Below, in pieces: positions 10,007 to 18,569 of a DNA stretch of 52,971 nucleotides. Origin of the DNA: Candidatus Parcubacteria bacterium. Its GTDB lineage: Bacteria > Patescibacteriota > Microgenomatia > UBA12405. The notes under the pieces were generated by a model. The model did not search any database. It was not told the DNA's origin and was given only the letters and a program-made list of their open reading frames with translations. A program made the translations under genes and the position numbers. The stretch covers positions 1 through 52,971 of the forward strand of contig JAEZTF010000005.1 in assembly GCA_023443725.1 (NCBI GenBank). The letters run 5' to 3'. The first letter of the stretch is position 1, and each line of letters starts with the position of its first letter.

Positions 10007-10038
10007 AATAATTTTTAGGCAGCGACCCAAAAATTATT
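10007..10038 (-). promoter_or_regulatory. 13-bp leader hairpin abutting the helicase start codon
   Basis: In the mRNA sense the arms are AAUAAUUUUUGGG and CCUAAAAAUUAUU around a UCGCUG loop, and the AUG follows at once. All 13 positions pair (one G-U). No Shine-Dalgarno is visible, so the translation start region would be folded. A temperature- or helicase-sensitive switch is an inference. Confidence 0.6.
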
Positions 10039-10113
10039 AATTCACAAAAAACGTGATCGGGCAGCTTATTACAATTTGTTTCAATTGCTTAAATCAGTCT
10101 GTAGTCTATCATG

Positions 10114-10155
10114 TTTCCCCGTCTTGTCAAAGAAGGGGATTAAGGGGAAAATTGG
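10114..10155. repeat. Palindromic repeat, copy A
   Basis: The core 10117-10138 (arms CCCC...GGGG around TCTTGTCAAAGA) is identical to copies B and E. It is followed by a TAAGGGGAAAATTGGG tail, related to the GGGGGAAGATTG tail of B and E. The tail supplies the last four codons and the stop of the Nramp-like gene. Confidence 0.8.
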
Positions 10156-11420
10156 GTTATTTGATATATCATCAGTAATACCGCCATCAACATAAATCCA
10201 AAAGTAATCCAAGCCACCACTTTACTTCTTTTTTTAGTCTTAAATTTACCTACGATTCTTTCATCATCAGCCAATTTTATAATAATGGCAATTAAAGGTA
10301 CTGCCGCAATTCCATTGACTACTGCCGCGTAATATAAAGCTTTCATGATATTTATTTGAGCTAAATTCATCATCAATCCAATTATGGTAGCTGCAGCAAT
10401 TATGATATAAAAAGTTTTTGCTTTACTAAATTTTTTTGACAATCCTTCTTTAGCACCAATTGCCTCAGATATAGCGTAGCCAATTGACCCAGCCAACACG
10501 GGAATCGACTGTAATCCAATTCCTATAATTCCAATAGCAAACAAAAAGTAAGCAAAATTTCCTGCTAATGGCCTTAGAGCTAATGCTGCTTGTTGAGGTG
10601 TTTCGATACTAGTAATTCCATTAGCATGTAAAGTCGCTGCTGTTGTTAGGATTATAAAAAAGGTCATTAAATTTGAAAAAACCATTCCAACTTTTGTATC
10701 AAAGCCTAATTTTTTAATTTCTCCTCGAGTTGTTTCTGGATGAATATTAAAATCTTTAATTTCTCCTTCATCTATTTCTTCTTCAACTTCTTCAGATGCT
10801 TGCCAAAAAAATAAATAAGGGGAAATAGTTGTTCCCAAAAATCCAATCATGGTCATGATATAACCCAGGTCAAAATTTATATGTGGTATCAAAGTGTAAG
10901 TTGCCACCTGAGCCCAATTTTGTTTAACCATAAAAGCCGTAACTACATATACCAACAAACTCAAAGCTAACCATTTTAAAATATTGGCATACTTTTTGTA
11001 GGGAATTATTATTTCCATTAAAATAATTGCCACTCCAGCCACGATCAACCACACATAAAATTCCCAACCAAATATCATTTGTATTGATGAAGCAATTATT
11101 CCCAAGTCTGCACCAATATTAATAATATTAGCAACTGCCAATAGAGTTACTGCTAAAAAAAGCAATCTTTTTGAATGATATTTTTTAATTACTCCCGCCA
11201 AACCTCTACCAGAAGTTTTTCCGACTCTTCCACACATTTCTTGTATCACAATCATAGCTGGCAACAAGAATATTGTCATCCAATTCATTTTGTAACCATA
11301 TTGAGCTCCAGCAATTGAATATGTTGCTATACCTGATGGATCATCATCGGCTGCCCCAGTAATAAATCCTGGTCCAATTTTTTTAAATTTATTCCTTATC
11401 TTCGTAAAAATATTTCCCAT
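10140..11420 (-). CDS. Nramp-family divalent metal transporter
   Basis: 426 residues with about 11 hydrophobic membrane segments. The first carries ITGAADDDPSGIATY (Asp-Pro at about 27-28), the position of the DPGN metal-binding turn of Nramp/MntH proteins, here in the DPSG form. The sixth-helix equivalent reads TISPYLFFWQ, without the canonical Met-Pro-His. By family these are proton-coupled Mn/Fe importers, but members without the Met may prefer other ions such as Mg, so I do not assign a substrate. A charged insert (EEVEEEIDEGEIKDF) precedes a cytoplasmic loop. Its start is divergent from the oxidoreductase operon, with a TATAAA box 6 bp before the ATG. The 3' end (QFSP-stop) is encoded by repeat copy A, so the original C-terminus may have been altered by the repeat. 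Confidence 0.85.
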   Translation of the reverse strand: MGNIFTKIRNKFKKIGPGFITGAADDDPSGIATYSIAGAQYGYKMNWMTIFLLPAMIVIQEMCGRVGKTSGRGLAGVIKKYHSKRLLFLAVTLLAVANIINIGADLGIIASSIQMIFGWEFYVWLIVAGVAIILMEIIIPYKKYANILKWLALSLLVYVVTAFMVKQNWAQVATYTLIPHINFDLGYIMTMIGFLGTTISPYLFFWQASEEVEEEIDEGEIKDFNIHPETTRGEIKKLGFDTKVGMVFSNLMTFFIILTTAATLHANGITSIETPQQAALALRPLAGNFAYFLFAIGIIGIGLQSIPVLAGSIGYAISEAIGAKEGLSKKFSKAKTFYIIIAAATIIGLMMNLAQINIMKALYYAAVVNGIAAVPLIAIIIKLADDERIVGKFKTKKRSKVVAWITFGFMLMAVLLMIYQITQFSP

Positions 11421-11426
11421 AAGAAA

Positions 11427-11482
11427 TTTATATCTTAAATCAAAGTTTTAAACAACCAATAGTCTTTAAAATCGTGTAAAAT
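11427..11482. promoter_or_regulatory. Divergent leaderless promoters (Nramp / korA)
   Basis: On the minus strand TATAAA (11432-11427) ends 6 bp before the transporter ATG. On the plus strand TAAAAT (11477-11482) ends 6 bp before the oxidoreductase ATG. Transcription would begin at or next to each start codon. No Shine-Dalgarno is seen for either gene. Confidence 0.55.
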
Positions 11483-11488
11483 AAGCAC

Positions 11489-13180
11489 ATGGCTAATAAA
11501 GTTTACACAATTAAGATAGCTGGTCCGGCAGGTTTGGGAATCAAATCAGTTGGTCAAATATTTTCCAAAATTTTGATTGATCATGGGTTTACGGTAGCTG
11601 ATTATAGTGAGTATCCATCACTAATTCGTGGTGGTCATAACACTTATCAAATTTCTTTTTCTAAAGATAAAGTTTTTGCTCCTCATTATACTGTCGATAT
11701 TTTCTTTTCAATTATGGGTGGTCATTGGCAGGAGCATGTCAATGAATTTACTTCCAAAACTTTAATTTTTTCTGACGAATTAATAGATAAAAAAGACCTT
11801 AAAAAGGGAATTTTTTACAATCTTCCTCTAAAAGAATTAGCCAATGAAATTGGTAGTCCGGTGGTTGCCAACACTATTAGTTTAGGCGTGGCCACTTATC
11901 TTTTGGGCTTAGATTTTAAAATTTGTACTGACACTGTTTGTACTTTTTATAAAAATTTTGCTGACTTAAATTTTCGAGCTCTTGAATCAGGTTACAAATA
12001 TGCAACTACTAATTTTTCAAAATCAAAAATAGAACTACCGAAAACTACTAACAAAAATACTGACGCTCATTTATATGAAGGTAACGAAGCTTTTGGTTGG
12101 GGATTCTTAAAAGGTGAAGGTAATTTCTACAGTGCTTATCCAATGACTCCAGCTACTGGTGCTATGCATTTTTTAGCTGCCAAAAGTACTACTATCGATA
12201 CTCTAAAAGTTATTCATGCTGAGGATGAAATTGGTGCTGCCAATATTGCTGCTGGTGCTGCTTTTGCTGGTGCCAGAGCTGGTACAGGCACTTCCGGTGG
12301 TGGTTTTGCTCTTATGAATGAGGCTGTTAGTTACTGTGGTGTTGCTGAAATTGGTTTAGTTTTTTATTTAGTTTCTCGACCCGGTCCAGCTACTGGTTTG
12401 CCAACTTGGACTGCTCAAGGTGATTTACTTCATGCTATTTATTCTGGTCATGGAGAATTTCCCAAAGTGGTTATGGCTCCAGGAGATATTCAGGAATCTT
12501 TTGATGACGGTGTCACTTCTCTAAATCTTGCCGCTCAACTTCAAACTCCAGTTTTAGTTGTTTCTGATAAATTTTTAGCTGAATCTGGTGCTAGTAATCC
12601 AGATCTTTCTAAAATAAAAGCTAAAGTTGAAATGGGTAATATTGAATCAAAACCAGAAGTTGGGTTTAAGAGATATCAGTTTACTCAAAATGGTATTTCC
12701 AAAAGAAGTGTTCCTGGCACTAAAAATGGCCAATTCTTAGCCAATAGTTACGAACATGATGAATTTGGTTTTTCAATAGAAGATGCAGTTCTTTCAGAAA
12801 AGATGTTCAGAAAAAGAATGGCAAAAAATAAATTAGCCATTAAACTATCTCCAAAAGTTAATTTGTATGGATCAAAAGAAGCCAAAAAATTAATAATTTC
12901 TTGGGGATCTACTAAAGGTCCAATTTTAGAAGCTTTACGGAATCTACCTAATGAATCTGATTTTGCCTTTCTTCAAATTAGAACTCTTTGGCCTATTAAT
13001 CCAGATCTAAAAAAAATAATTGATGCTTTCAAAAAAACTATTGTTATTGAAAATAACGGTACTAATCAATTAGTTACTCTTTTAAAATCTCAATTTGATT
13101 TCAACCCGACCGAAATTGTTAATAAAAATGATGGTCGACCATTCTTTCCAGAAGATATTATAAAAATTCTTAAAAAATAA
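11489..13180 (+). CDS. korA: 2-oxoacid:acceptor oxidoreductase, fused gamma-alpha subunit
   Basis: 563 residues. Residues about 5-185 form the gamma domain (IAGPAGLGIKSVGQIFS, then SLIRGGHN). Residues about 195-563 form the alpha (pyrimidine-binding) domain, with YPMTPATGAM, HAEDEIGA and GTGTSGGGF. This is the KorA-type gamma-alpha fusion. With KorB it would convert a 2-oxoacid plus CoA to acyl-CoA and CO2, reducing a ferredoxin. The substrate (2-oxoglutarate, pyruvate or another) cannot be read from the sequence. korB starts 2 bp after the stop, so the two are one transcription unit. No ferredoxin-like delta subunit is adjacent. Confidence 0.88.
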   Translation: MANKVYTIKIAGPAGLGIKSVGQIFSKILIDHGFTVADYSEYPSLIRGGHNTYQISFSKDKVFAPHYTVDIFFSIMGGHWQEHVNEFTSKTLIFSDELIDKKDLKKGIFYNLPLKELANEIGSPVVANTISLGVATYLLGLDFKICTDTVCTFYKNFADLNFRALESGYKYATTNFSKSKIELPKTTNKNTDAHLYEGNEAFGWGFLKGEGNFYSAYPMTPATGAMHFLAAKSTTIDTLKVIHAEDEIGAANIAAGAAFAGARAGTGTSGGGFALMNEAVSYCGVAEIGLVFYLVSRPGPATGLPTWTAQGDLLHAIYSGHGEFPKVVMAPGDIQESFDDGVTSLNLAAQLQTPVLVVSDKFLAESGASNPDLSKIKAKVEMGNIESKPEVGFKRYQFTQNGISKRSVPGTKNGQFLANSYEHDEFGFSIEDAVLSEKMFRKRMAKNKLAIKLSPKVNLYGSKEAKKLIISWGSTKGPILEALRNLPNESDFAFLQIRTLWPINPDLKKIIDAFKKTIVIENNGTNQLVTLLKSQFDFNPTEIVNKNDGRPFFPEDIIKILKK

Positions 13181-13181
13181 T

Positions 13182-13814
13182 ATGCCTCAAAACTATCGAT
13201 CAAATATTATTCCTACTTGGTGTCCTGGTTGTCACAATTATTTAGTATTTGCTGCTCTCCAAAAGAATTTTGCCGATTTGAACATTAATTTAGATAATTT
13301 AGTTATCAATTACGACATTGGTTGTGCTGGTAATATGGCTGATTTTTTGAAAGTTTATGGAGCTCACACTCTCCATGGTAGATCAGTCGCTATGGCTATG
13401 GGTGAAAAAATAGCCAACCCAAAACTCAATGTTTTAGTTATTGGCGGTGACGGTGGTATCTATGGTGAAGGTTTAAACCATTTAATCACAGCAGCTCGTG
13501 GCAATATTAATATTAAAGTTTTTGTTTCCAACAATTTTTTATATAGTCTTACCACTGGTCAAACTAGTCCAACGACTCCTACCGGTGCACATACCAAATC
13601 TACTCCAAATGGAAATATAAATTTACCAATAGATCCAGTAAAACTTCTAAAAGACATCAATCCAAAAATTTTTGTTAAATCAGTTGATTGTAAAGATATT
13701 CCAGCTTTAAATCAGACAATTAAAGAAGCACTAGAGTTTGATGGTTTTGCTTTAGTTGATGGAATTCAAGAATGTGTTGCTTTTGGTAAACAACTCAAAA
13801 CTGTTGAAAAATAA
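13182..13814 (+). CDS. korB: 2-oxoacid:acceptor oxidoreductase, beta (TPP-binding) subunit, short form
   Basis: 210 residues, clearly shorter than the usual 270-300. The start shows WCPGCHNY, a CxxC that normally helps hold a 4Fe-4S cluster. The thiamine-diphosphate motif follows: GGDGGIYGEG (GDG) and then SNN. SPTTPTGAHTKSTPNG is the conserved substrate loop. A further conserved cysteine, in IGCAG, is present. The missing length is at the C-terminus, where ordinary KorB proteins carry an extra segment. The gene is co-transcribed with the gamma-alpha subunit immediately upstream. Function as an electron-donating oxidative decarboxylase is family knowledge; which acceptor is used here is unknown. 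Confidence 0.88.
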   Translation: MPQNYRSNIIPTWCPGCHNYLVFAALQKNFADLNINLDNLVINYDIGCAGNMADFLKVYGAHTLHGRSVAMAMGEKIANPKLNVLVIGGDGGIYGEGLNHLITAARGNINIKVFVSNNFLYSLTTGQTSPTTPTGAHTKSTPNGNINLPIDPVKLLKDINPKIFVKSVDCKDIPALNQTIKEALEFDGFALVDGIQECVAFGKQLKTVEK

Positions 13815-13859
13815 TTCTTAAGTCTTTACTTAATAATTATTTTAAAATATCATCAATCA

Positions 13860-15281
13860 ATGACCGGTGAACTAAATGAAGTTCCTCAAACAATAAAAAA
13901 TACCGAATCTTTGCCTCAAAAAAATGCTTCAGAAATTTCTTTTACTAGGTGTTTAGAAATGGTTGATCAAAAACCTTCACTTCAAAGAGATTTGGAAAGA
14001 GGCAGATTGTATACTGAAATACATTTTGTAGAGGGTGAAACATTTATTCTTCCTGTTCCATATTCCAGTGAATTACATTGGGCATCAACCTATGGTGAGC
14101 ATTCTTTTATAGACACTTTTAGGCTTTTCCATCATCAAGATAAAATAGATAGAATTTTTGAAGATAAACCGCTTAGTGATAAATTTTCAGTTGGAACAAT
14201 TATTGGTAAAGGGAACCTTGAAGCAATCAGTGATGAGAAGAACCAGAGAACTTTAAGATTAAAAATACCTTATATAAAATCATTGAGTAATCTTAAAAAA
14301 ATTGCTGAATGTTCAAGCAAATTAGGTATTGACGAAATTGAATATGAGGACAAATCTATCAAACCAAGTGAATTAATTGTTCAAGATGAAATATATTGTT
14401 TACCTAGTTTTAGCCAACCAGAGGTAAGATTAAATTTAGGTTCAGATAATAATTTTTATTTTAGTGGAGTCGTAGATAAACTAAGCATCTCAACTACAGA
14501 TAGCCTTGAATCTTTAAAACAAAAAAAATATCCCAAAATAAGTACCACTTACATCAATGGTATTCATTCTGAATTAAATCAAAATGGGGTAGGTAAAGAT
14601 ATAAACTTAAAATTCGACGGCCGTGAATATGGCCTGACGATTCAAAACTCAATTAATCTTGGAACAAAGAACATTAGTTTAAACATATCTATTTCTGAGT
14701 TAAGTGATTCTCTTGAATTAAGAAATCTTCTTATTCAAACATGTTTAGAAAGTATTTGCTCTGATTGGAAAAATGGTGTTCCTAATGATATTACTGAGGT
14801 TGTTAAAAATTGGCCAGGTACTCAAGAAGAGCTAGTTCATAAATTAAAAAGATTTTATCCTCAATTTGACAATGATAGTAAAATTGAAATTTATGATGGA
14901 GTTAGCTTAATTGAAACTAGCGTTGATTCTAGATTAGATATGGGTGAGTATACTTTTACTGTTGCCGTTGAAGATCGTCAAAGTGGAAATGTTGAATATA
15001 CTTCTATGTCTTTAGTGGACTATTTTTTTAATTTAGACAAAGGTAAAAGAGAAGATCAAATTCCTTATTGGAGAAGATCGTTTTATTCATTTGGACCAAA
15101 TCATCAAATTTTAGATTTAAATGAAAGATATCAAGTCAGTAGGAACAAAAGAAGATATGAACAAAATAAGTTAAGGGACGAAATCACTTTATTTTTAAAT
15201 CAAAGAAATGCTCGCTCAGAAAGTCAAAAAACTAATACTCAAATCCTTCGGGAATTTATCGATACCTATAATCGTTTATAA
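13860..15281 (+). CDS. Hypothetical protein, 473 aa
   Basis: I do not recognise this protein. It is soluble-looking, with no signal peptide or membrane helix, and mixed alpha/beta composition. The middle is rich in beta-type stretches (for example FYFSGVVDKLSIST, INLKFDGREYGLTIQ) and the C-terminal 60 residues are charged and helical (RNKRRYEQNKLRDE). The ATG at 13860 follows TATCAT by 6 bp, consistent with its own leaderless transcript. It sits alone between korB and a convergent methyltransferase gene. Codon use resembles its neighbours. No function is proposed. Confidence 0.75.
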   Translation: MTGELNEVPQTIKNTESLPQKNASEISFTRCLEMVDQKPSLQRDLERGRLYTEIHFVEGETFILPVPYSSELHWASTYGEHSFIDTFRLFHHQDKIDRIFEDKPLSDKFSVGTIIGKGNLEAISDEKNQRTLRLKIPYIKSLSNLKKIAECSSKLGIDEIEYEDKSIKPSELIVQDEIYCLPSFSQPEVRLNLGSDNNFYFSGVVDKLSISTTDSLESLKQKKYPKISTTYINGIHSELNQNGVGKDINLKFDGREYGLTIQNSINLGTKNISLNISISELSDSLELRNLLIQTCLESICSDWKNGVPNDITEVVKNWPGTQEELVHKLKRFYPQFDNDSKIEIYDGVSLIETSVDSRLDMGEYTFTVAVEDRQSGNVEYTSMSLVDYFFNLDKGKREDQIPYWRRSFYSFGPNHQILDLNERYQVSRNKRRYEQNKLRDEITLFLNQRNARSESQKTNTQILREFIDTYNRL

Positions 15282-15285
15282 TAGT

Positions 15286-16038
15286 TTACTTTTTTATTGC
15301 CACAATTGTCATAAACATCGGGATTTCTTCTCGTGATCGGTTTTCCATTCTTGCTTTTCCGCCAGTACTTTTTTTATCCGATACCCATTCTTCAATTTTT
15401 TCAATCAAAAATCCATTTTGACTAAGTAATTCAGAATATTTTGATAGGGGACGATGAAACGACCAAGTCATTTCCGATTTTTCCTGCCGACCAGGATTAG
15501 TCGAAATTGGGATATTTAATTCACTCATATATCGATCAATTCTTCTATATTGAACTTTATTTTTTTCGTCCATACCCCAACTAGTTTGTCGTGGAATCCT
15601 AAACATTGGATGGTTTAAAACTATCAAAAACTTACCACCAGTTTTTAAATATTTATTAGCATTTTTAATTACTCCATCGACATCTTCAATGTTTTGTAGT
15701 GCCAAAATTATTATTGCCAAATCAAAATCATTTTTTTTAATTGGTAAGTTTTTACTCACATCACCCACCGCAAATTGATGATTCAAACTTTTTTGTTTTG
15801 ACTTTGCTTCTTCAATAAAACTTTTAGAGATATCTATTCCTAAATAAATTGTTTTTAAATCAAGTTGTCTTTCAAAAACTCCCTGACCACAGGCCAAATC
15901 CAACACAGATTTTATTTTACTAAAATCAACTAATTGTTTAATTTTTGGAAAAATTACATTTTGATGAAAATAATGTCCCTCGTCGCCAACAATTTTTTTA
16001 TACCATTTACTCGAATTTTCCCAAGATGTATTTTGCAT
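15286..16038 (-). CDS. SAM-dependent methyltransferase (class I)
   Basis: About 250 residues. Motif I VLDLACGQGVFERQL binds S-adenosylmethionine; LGIDIS is the acidic strand-2 end, DLAIIILALQNIED is motif IV, and GGKFLIVLNHP follows. This is the UbiE/Methyltransf_11 type, whose small-molecule or lipid substrate cannot be deduced. I chose the ATG at 16038 over the upstream in-frame start at 16056. TATTAT lies 6 bp before it, back to back with the map promoter. The C-terminal part (WSFHRPLSKYSELL) is typical of this methyltransferase group. Confidence 0.85.
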   Translation of the reverse strand: MQNTSWENSSKWYKKIVGDEGHYFHQNVIFPKIKQLVDFSKIKSVLDLACGQGVFERQLDLKTIYLGIDISKSFIEEAKSKQKSLNHQFAVGDVSKNLPIKKNDFDLAIIILALQNIEDVDGVIKNANKYLKTGGKFLIVLNHPMFRIPRQTSWGMDEKNKVQYRRIDRYMSELNIPISTNPGRQEKSEMTWSFHRPLSKYSELLSQNGFLIEKIEEWVSDKKSTGGKARMENRSREEIPMFMTIVAIKK

Positions 16039-16044
16039 TAACCG

Positions 16045-16079
16045 ATAATAACACAAAACTCTCTATCTTGCGGTATAAT
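16045..16079. promoter_or_regulatory. Divergent leaderless promoters (methyltransferase / map)
   Basis: On the minus strand TATTAT (16050-16045) is 6 bp from the methyltransferase ATG. On the plus strand TATAAT (16074-16079) is 6 bp from the GTG of map. The 47-bp gap has no Shine-Dalgarno for either gene. Confidence 0.6.
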
Positions 16080-16085
16080 TAAACC

Positions 16086-16847
16086 GTGGTAATTATCAAA
16101 ACTCCTGCTCAAATTGAAGGTATTAGAAAATCATCTCAATTAGCAGCTCTGACACTAAAATATCTTTCCGATTTTATTAAACCGGGAGTTTCAACAGAAG
16201 AAATAAATTCACTTGGTCACAAGTTTATTTTAGATCATCAGGCTATTCCAGCTCCTCTTAATTATGGTGGTTTTCCAAAAAGTATTTGTACTTCTATTAA
16301 TAATGTTGTTTGTCATGGTATTCCTTCAAAAAATGAAATTCTTAAAGAAGGGGATATTATCAATATTGATGTCACCACCATTTTAAATGGATATTACGGT
16401 GATACTTCAGCCACTTTTCCAGTTGGTAAAATCTATCCCCATGCCCAAAAATTAATTGAGGTTACCAAACAAGCTCTCAATTTGGCTATCAATTGTCTCA
16501 AACCAGGTAGAATTTTAAATGATTGTGTTGGCAAAAATATAGAAAGTTTAGCTAAAAAAAATGGCTTTAGTGTAGTTCGTGAACTTGGTGGCCATGGTGT
16601 CGGTATAAAATTTCACGAAGATCCTTTTGTTTTTCATTATGACCTTAAAAAAAATGATGTCGTTCTAAAACCAGGTATGATTTTTACAATTGAGCCTATG
16701 ATTAATGCTTCCACCGATCCACGAGTTACTATTGATCGTCATGATGGTTGGACAGTTCGTACCTACGACAGTTCACTTTCCGCCCAATTCGAGCATACTA
16801 TCCTAATTACTCAAACAGGGCACGAAATTCTTACTAAAATTAATTAA
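16086..16847 (+). CDS. map: Methionine aminopeptidase, type I
   Basis: 253 residues of the pita-bread metallopeptidase fold. The metal ligands can be followed in order: Asp in INIDVTT, Asp in GDTSATF, His in GGHGVG, Glu in TIEPM and Glu in QFEHT. The SINNVVCHGIP signature is also present. It removes the initiator Met from nascent proteins. There is no N-terminal SH3 or zinc-finger extension, so it is the basic type Ia form. The start is GTG, directly preceded by a TATAAT box. folD follows after 8 bp and is probably co-transcribed. Confidence 0.95.
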   Translation: MVIIKTPAQIEGIRKSSQLAALTLKYLSDFIKPGVSTEEINSLGHKFILDHQAIPAPLNYGGFPKSICTSINNVVCHGIPSKNEILKEGDIINIDVTTILNGYYGDTSATFPVGKIYPHAQKLIEVTKQALNLAINCLKPGRILNDCVGKNIESLAKKNGFSVVRELGGHGVGIKFHEDPFVFHYDLKKNDVVLKPGMIFTIEPMINASTDPRVTIDRHDGWTVRTYDSSLSAQFEHTILITQTGHEILTKIN

Positions 16848-16855
16848 AATAAACT

Positions 16856-17692
16856 ATGCAAATCCTTGATGGTAAAACATTATCCGAAAAAATCTTATCT
16901 GATTTATCTTCAGAAATTAAAAATTCAAACTTAAATCCTAGTCTCGATATTATTTTAGTTGGTGATGATCCTGCTAGTTTAAAGTATGTTGAATTAAAAA
17001 ATCAAAAAGCCGCTCAAATTGGTATTAGTGGCCAAATTCATTATTTGTCCCAAGATTCTACTACTAGAGATATTACTGATCTTATAGATAAATTAAACCA
17101 AGATTCATTAGTCACTGGTCTAATGGTTCAACTTCCATTGCCATCTCAGATTGATACCACTCAAGTTCTCATGGCTATCGATCCCCTAAAAGACGCCGAC
17201 GGTTTAAGTCCTATTAACTTTGGTCTTTTATTTCAAAAGAAAAATATTGCCATACCATCAGCAACTTCATTAGGAATTATGAAATTATTAGAGGAATACA
17301 ACATCGATCTTAGCGGCAAAAATGCGGTAATTATAGGTCGAAGTCCTGATGTTAGTTTACCTCTTTTTGCCCAGCTTATGGATAAAAATTGTACAGTTAC
17401 CATTTGCCATTCTTTTACCAAAAATTTATCAGAAATTACTTCTCAAGCCGATATTTTAATCTCTGCTATTGGTAAACCTAATTTTTTAGGTAGGGAATTT
17501 GTCAAAAAAAATGCCGTCATTATTGATGTTGGTTATGCATCCGATCCAACTACTGGTAAAACTACCGGCGATTTTGATTTTGAACAAGTTAAAGATTTAG
17601 TTTCTTTTATTACTCCAGTTCCAGGTGGCGTCGGTCCCATGACCATCGCCTCACTTTTCTCAAATACAGTTGATATTTGTAGATCAAAGTAG
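16856..17692 (+). CDS. folD: Bifunctional methylenetetrahydrofolate dehydrogenase/cyclohydrolase
   Basis: 278 residues, normal length for FolD. The catalytic SLKYVELKNQKA (Tyr and Lys of YxxxK), PLPSQID and the folate-site PLKDADGL are present. The NADP-binding domain has GKNAVIIGRSPDV, and the C-terminus has TPVPGGVGPMT. The enzyme interconverts 5,10-methylene-, methenyl- and 10-formyl-tetrahydrofolate, supplying one-carbon units including formyl groups for initiator tRNA. That fits its position after map, both acting around translation initiation. The reading frame is intact. Confidence 0.95.
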   Translation: MQILDGKTLSEKILSDLSSEIKNSNLNPSLDIILVGDDPASLKYVELKNQKAAQIGISGQIHYLSQDSTTRDITDLIDKLNQDSLVTGLMVQLPLPSQIDTTQVLMAIDPLKDADGLSPINFGLLFQKKNIAIPSATSLGIMKLLEEYNIDLSGKNAVIIGRSPDVSLPLFAQLMDKNCTVTICHSFTKNLSEITSQADILISAIGKPNFLGREFVKKNAVIIDVGYASDPTTGKTTGDFDFEQVKDLVSFITPVPGGVGPMTIASLFSNTVDICRSK

Positions 17693-17752
17693 TAAAGTAC
17701 CTCACTTAGTGATTTTTCACAAGAACTTTGAAAGAAAGGAGGTATAACAATC

Positions 17753-18061
17753 ATGACTGGACCAATTAGTGCATTGGAAATAACAGAAAAACAAACAACC
17801 GGAGAGATGTATGAAGTTATTTTTCAAACCATTAACGGGCTAATCGATTTCCATGCTGAACATGGATCTGCTAGGTTCGATAAAAGAATAGTCGAACAAC
17901 ATTTAGCTCATCAAGGTGGATTAACTCCATACGAAATCGAACATATCTATTGGCCAGACATTCTTTATCGTTATTTCAAAGCCGGGTGGCAGACAGCCAA
18001 GTTGGTTGAACGTTCAAGCAAGGGAAAACCTCGTGATGAATTTTTTTTCAACAGGGAATAA
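17753..18061 (+). CDS. Small hypothetical protein with strong Shine-Dalgarno (cassette 1)
   Basis: 102 residues, not recognised. Soluble and charged, with a helical N-terminal half and a Trp/Tyr-rich segment (EHIYWPDILYRYFKAGW). What marks it is the context: AAAGGAGGT lies 9 bp before the ATG, whereas most neighbours have no Shine-Dalgarno. It is followed by a nested two-stem terminator and has higher GC and different codon choice from the flanking genes. It shares this layout with the genes at 37947 and 47122. It may be a separately regulated, highly translated or acquired gene. No function is proposed. Confidence 0.8.
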   Translation: MTGPISALEITEKQTTGEMYEVIFQTINGLIDFHAEHGSARFDKRIVEQHLAHQGGLTPYEIEHIYWPDILYRYFKAGWQTAKLVERSSKGKPRDEFFFNRE

Positions 18062-18081
18062 ACCTCTTAATCACACAAAGG

Positions 18082-18142
18082 AAGCACTGAAAAAAAATAA
18101 AATTGGGTCAACTGACTCGTTTTAATCTATCAGTGCTTTTTT
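18082..18142 (+). terminator. Nested two-stem terminator of the 17753 gene
   Basis: Outer arms AAGCACTGA (18082-18090) and TCAGTGCTT (18130-18138) run into six T's. An inner stem GGGTC/GACTC lies in the loop. The 3' end of the convergent acetyltransferase gene overlaps it. Confidence 0.7.
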
Positions 18143-18569
18143 CATGCCTATTTTTTTTCATCAAAAATTTATGGTCTTTTTCTTCAACAATTTTGTATCC
18201 TAATTTTTTATAAAATTCGACAGCATTATTATTATCCCAAACTTTTAAAACTAAACTTTTTATTTCTTTTATTTTTTCAAATTCTTCCATTAAATACTTA
18301 CCGATTCCTTTATTTCTATATTCATCGATTAAAAATAATCCCTTAATTTCCAGTTCATCATTATTTTGTTTGGTTTGATAAAAACCAATTGGTTTTTTAT
18401 CTATTTCCAATATCTTTCTTTCTTTAAAATCAATCTTAAATCTTTCCTTATAAATATTTTCATCAACTTCATAATATTTTGAAACCAAAGGGAAAATAGT
18501 TTTTCTCACCAAATCTATAACAAAATCATAATCACTCAATTTGCATTTTCTTGTTTTAATATTCATCAT
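18108..18569 (-). CDS. GNAT-family N-acetyltransferase
   Basis: 153 residues with the GNAT core. Strand 4 KGLFLIDEYRNKGIGKYLM contains the acetyl-CoA pyrophosphate loop (R-N-K-G-I-G), and VLKVWDNNNAVEFYKKLGYKIV is the typical final helix and strand with the NxxAxxFYxKxGF signature. The acceptor substrate is unknown. The frame starts with two Met codons; the second may be used. The last 16 residues are charged and lie within the terminator hairpin of the opposite gene, so the natural C-terminus may once have been shorter. Confidence 0.8.
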   Translation of the reverse strand: MMNIKTRKCKLSDYDFVIDLVRKTIFPLVSKYYEVDENIYKERFKIDFKERKILEIDKKPIGFYQTKQNNDELEIKGLFLIDEYRNKGIGKYLMEEFEKIKEIKSLVLKVWDNNNAVEFYKKLGYKIVEEKDHKFLMKKNRHEKSTDRLKRVS

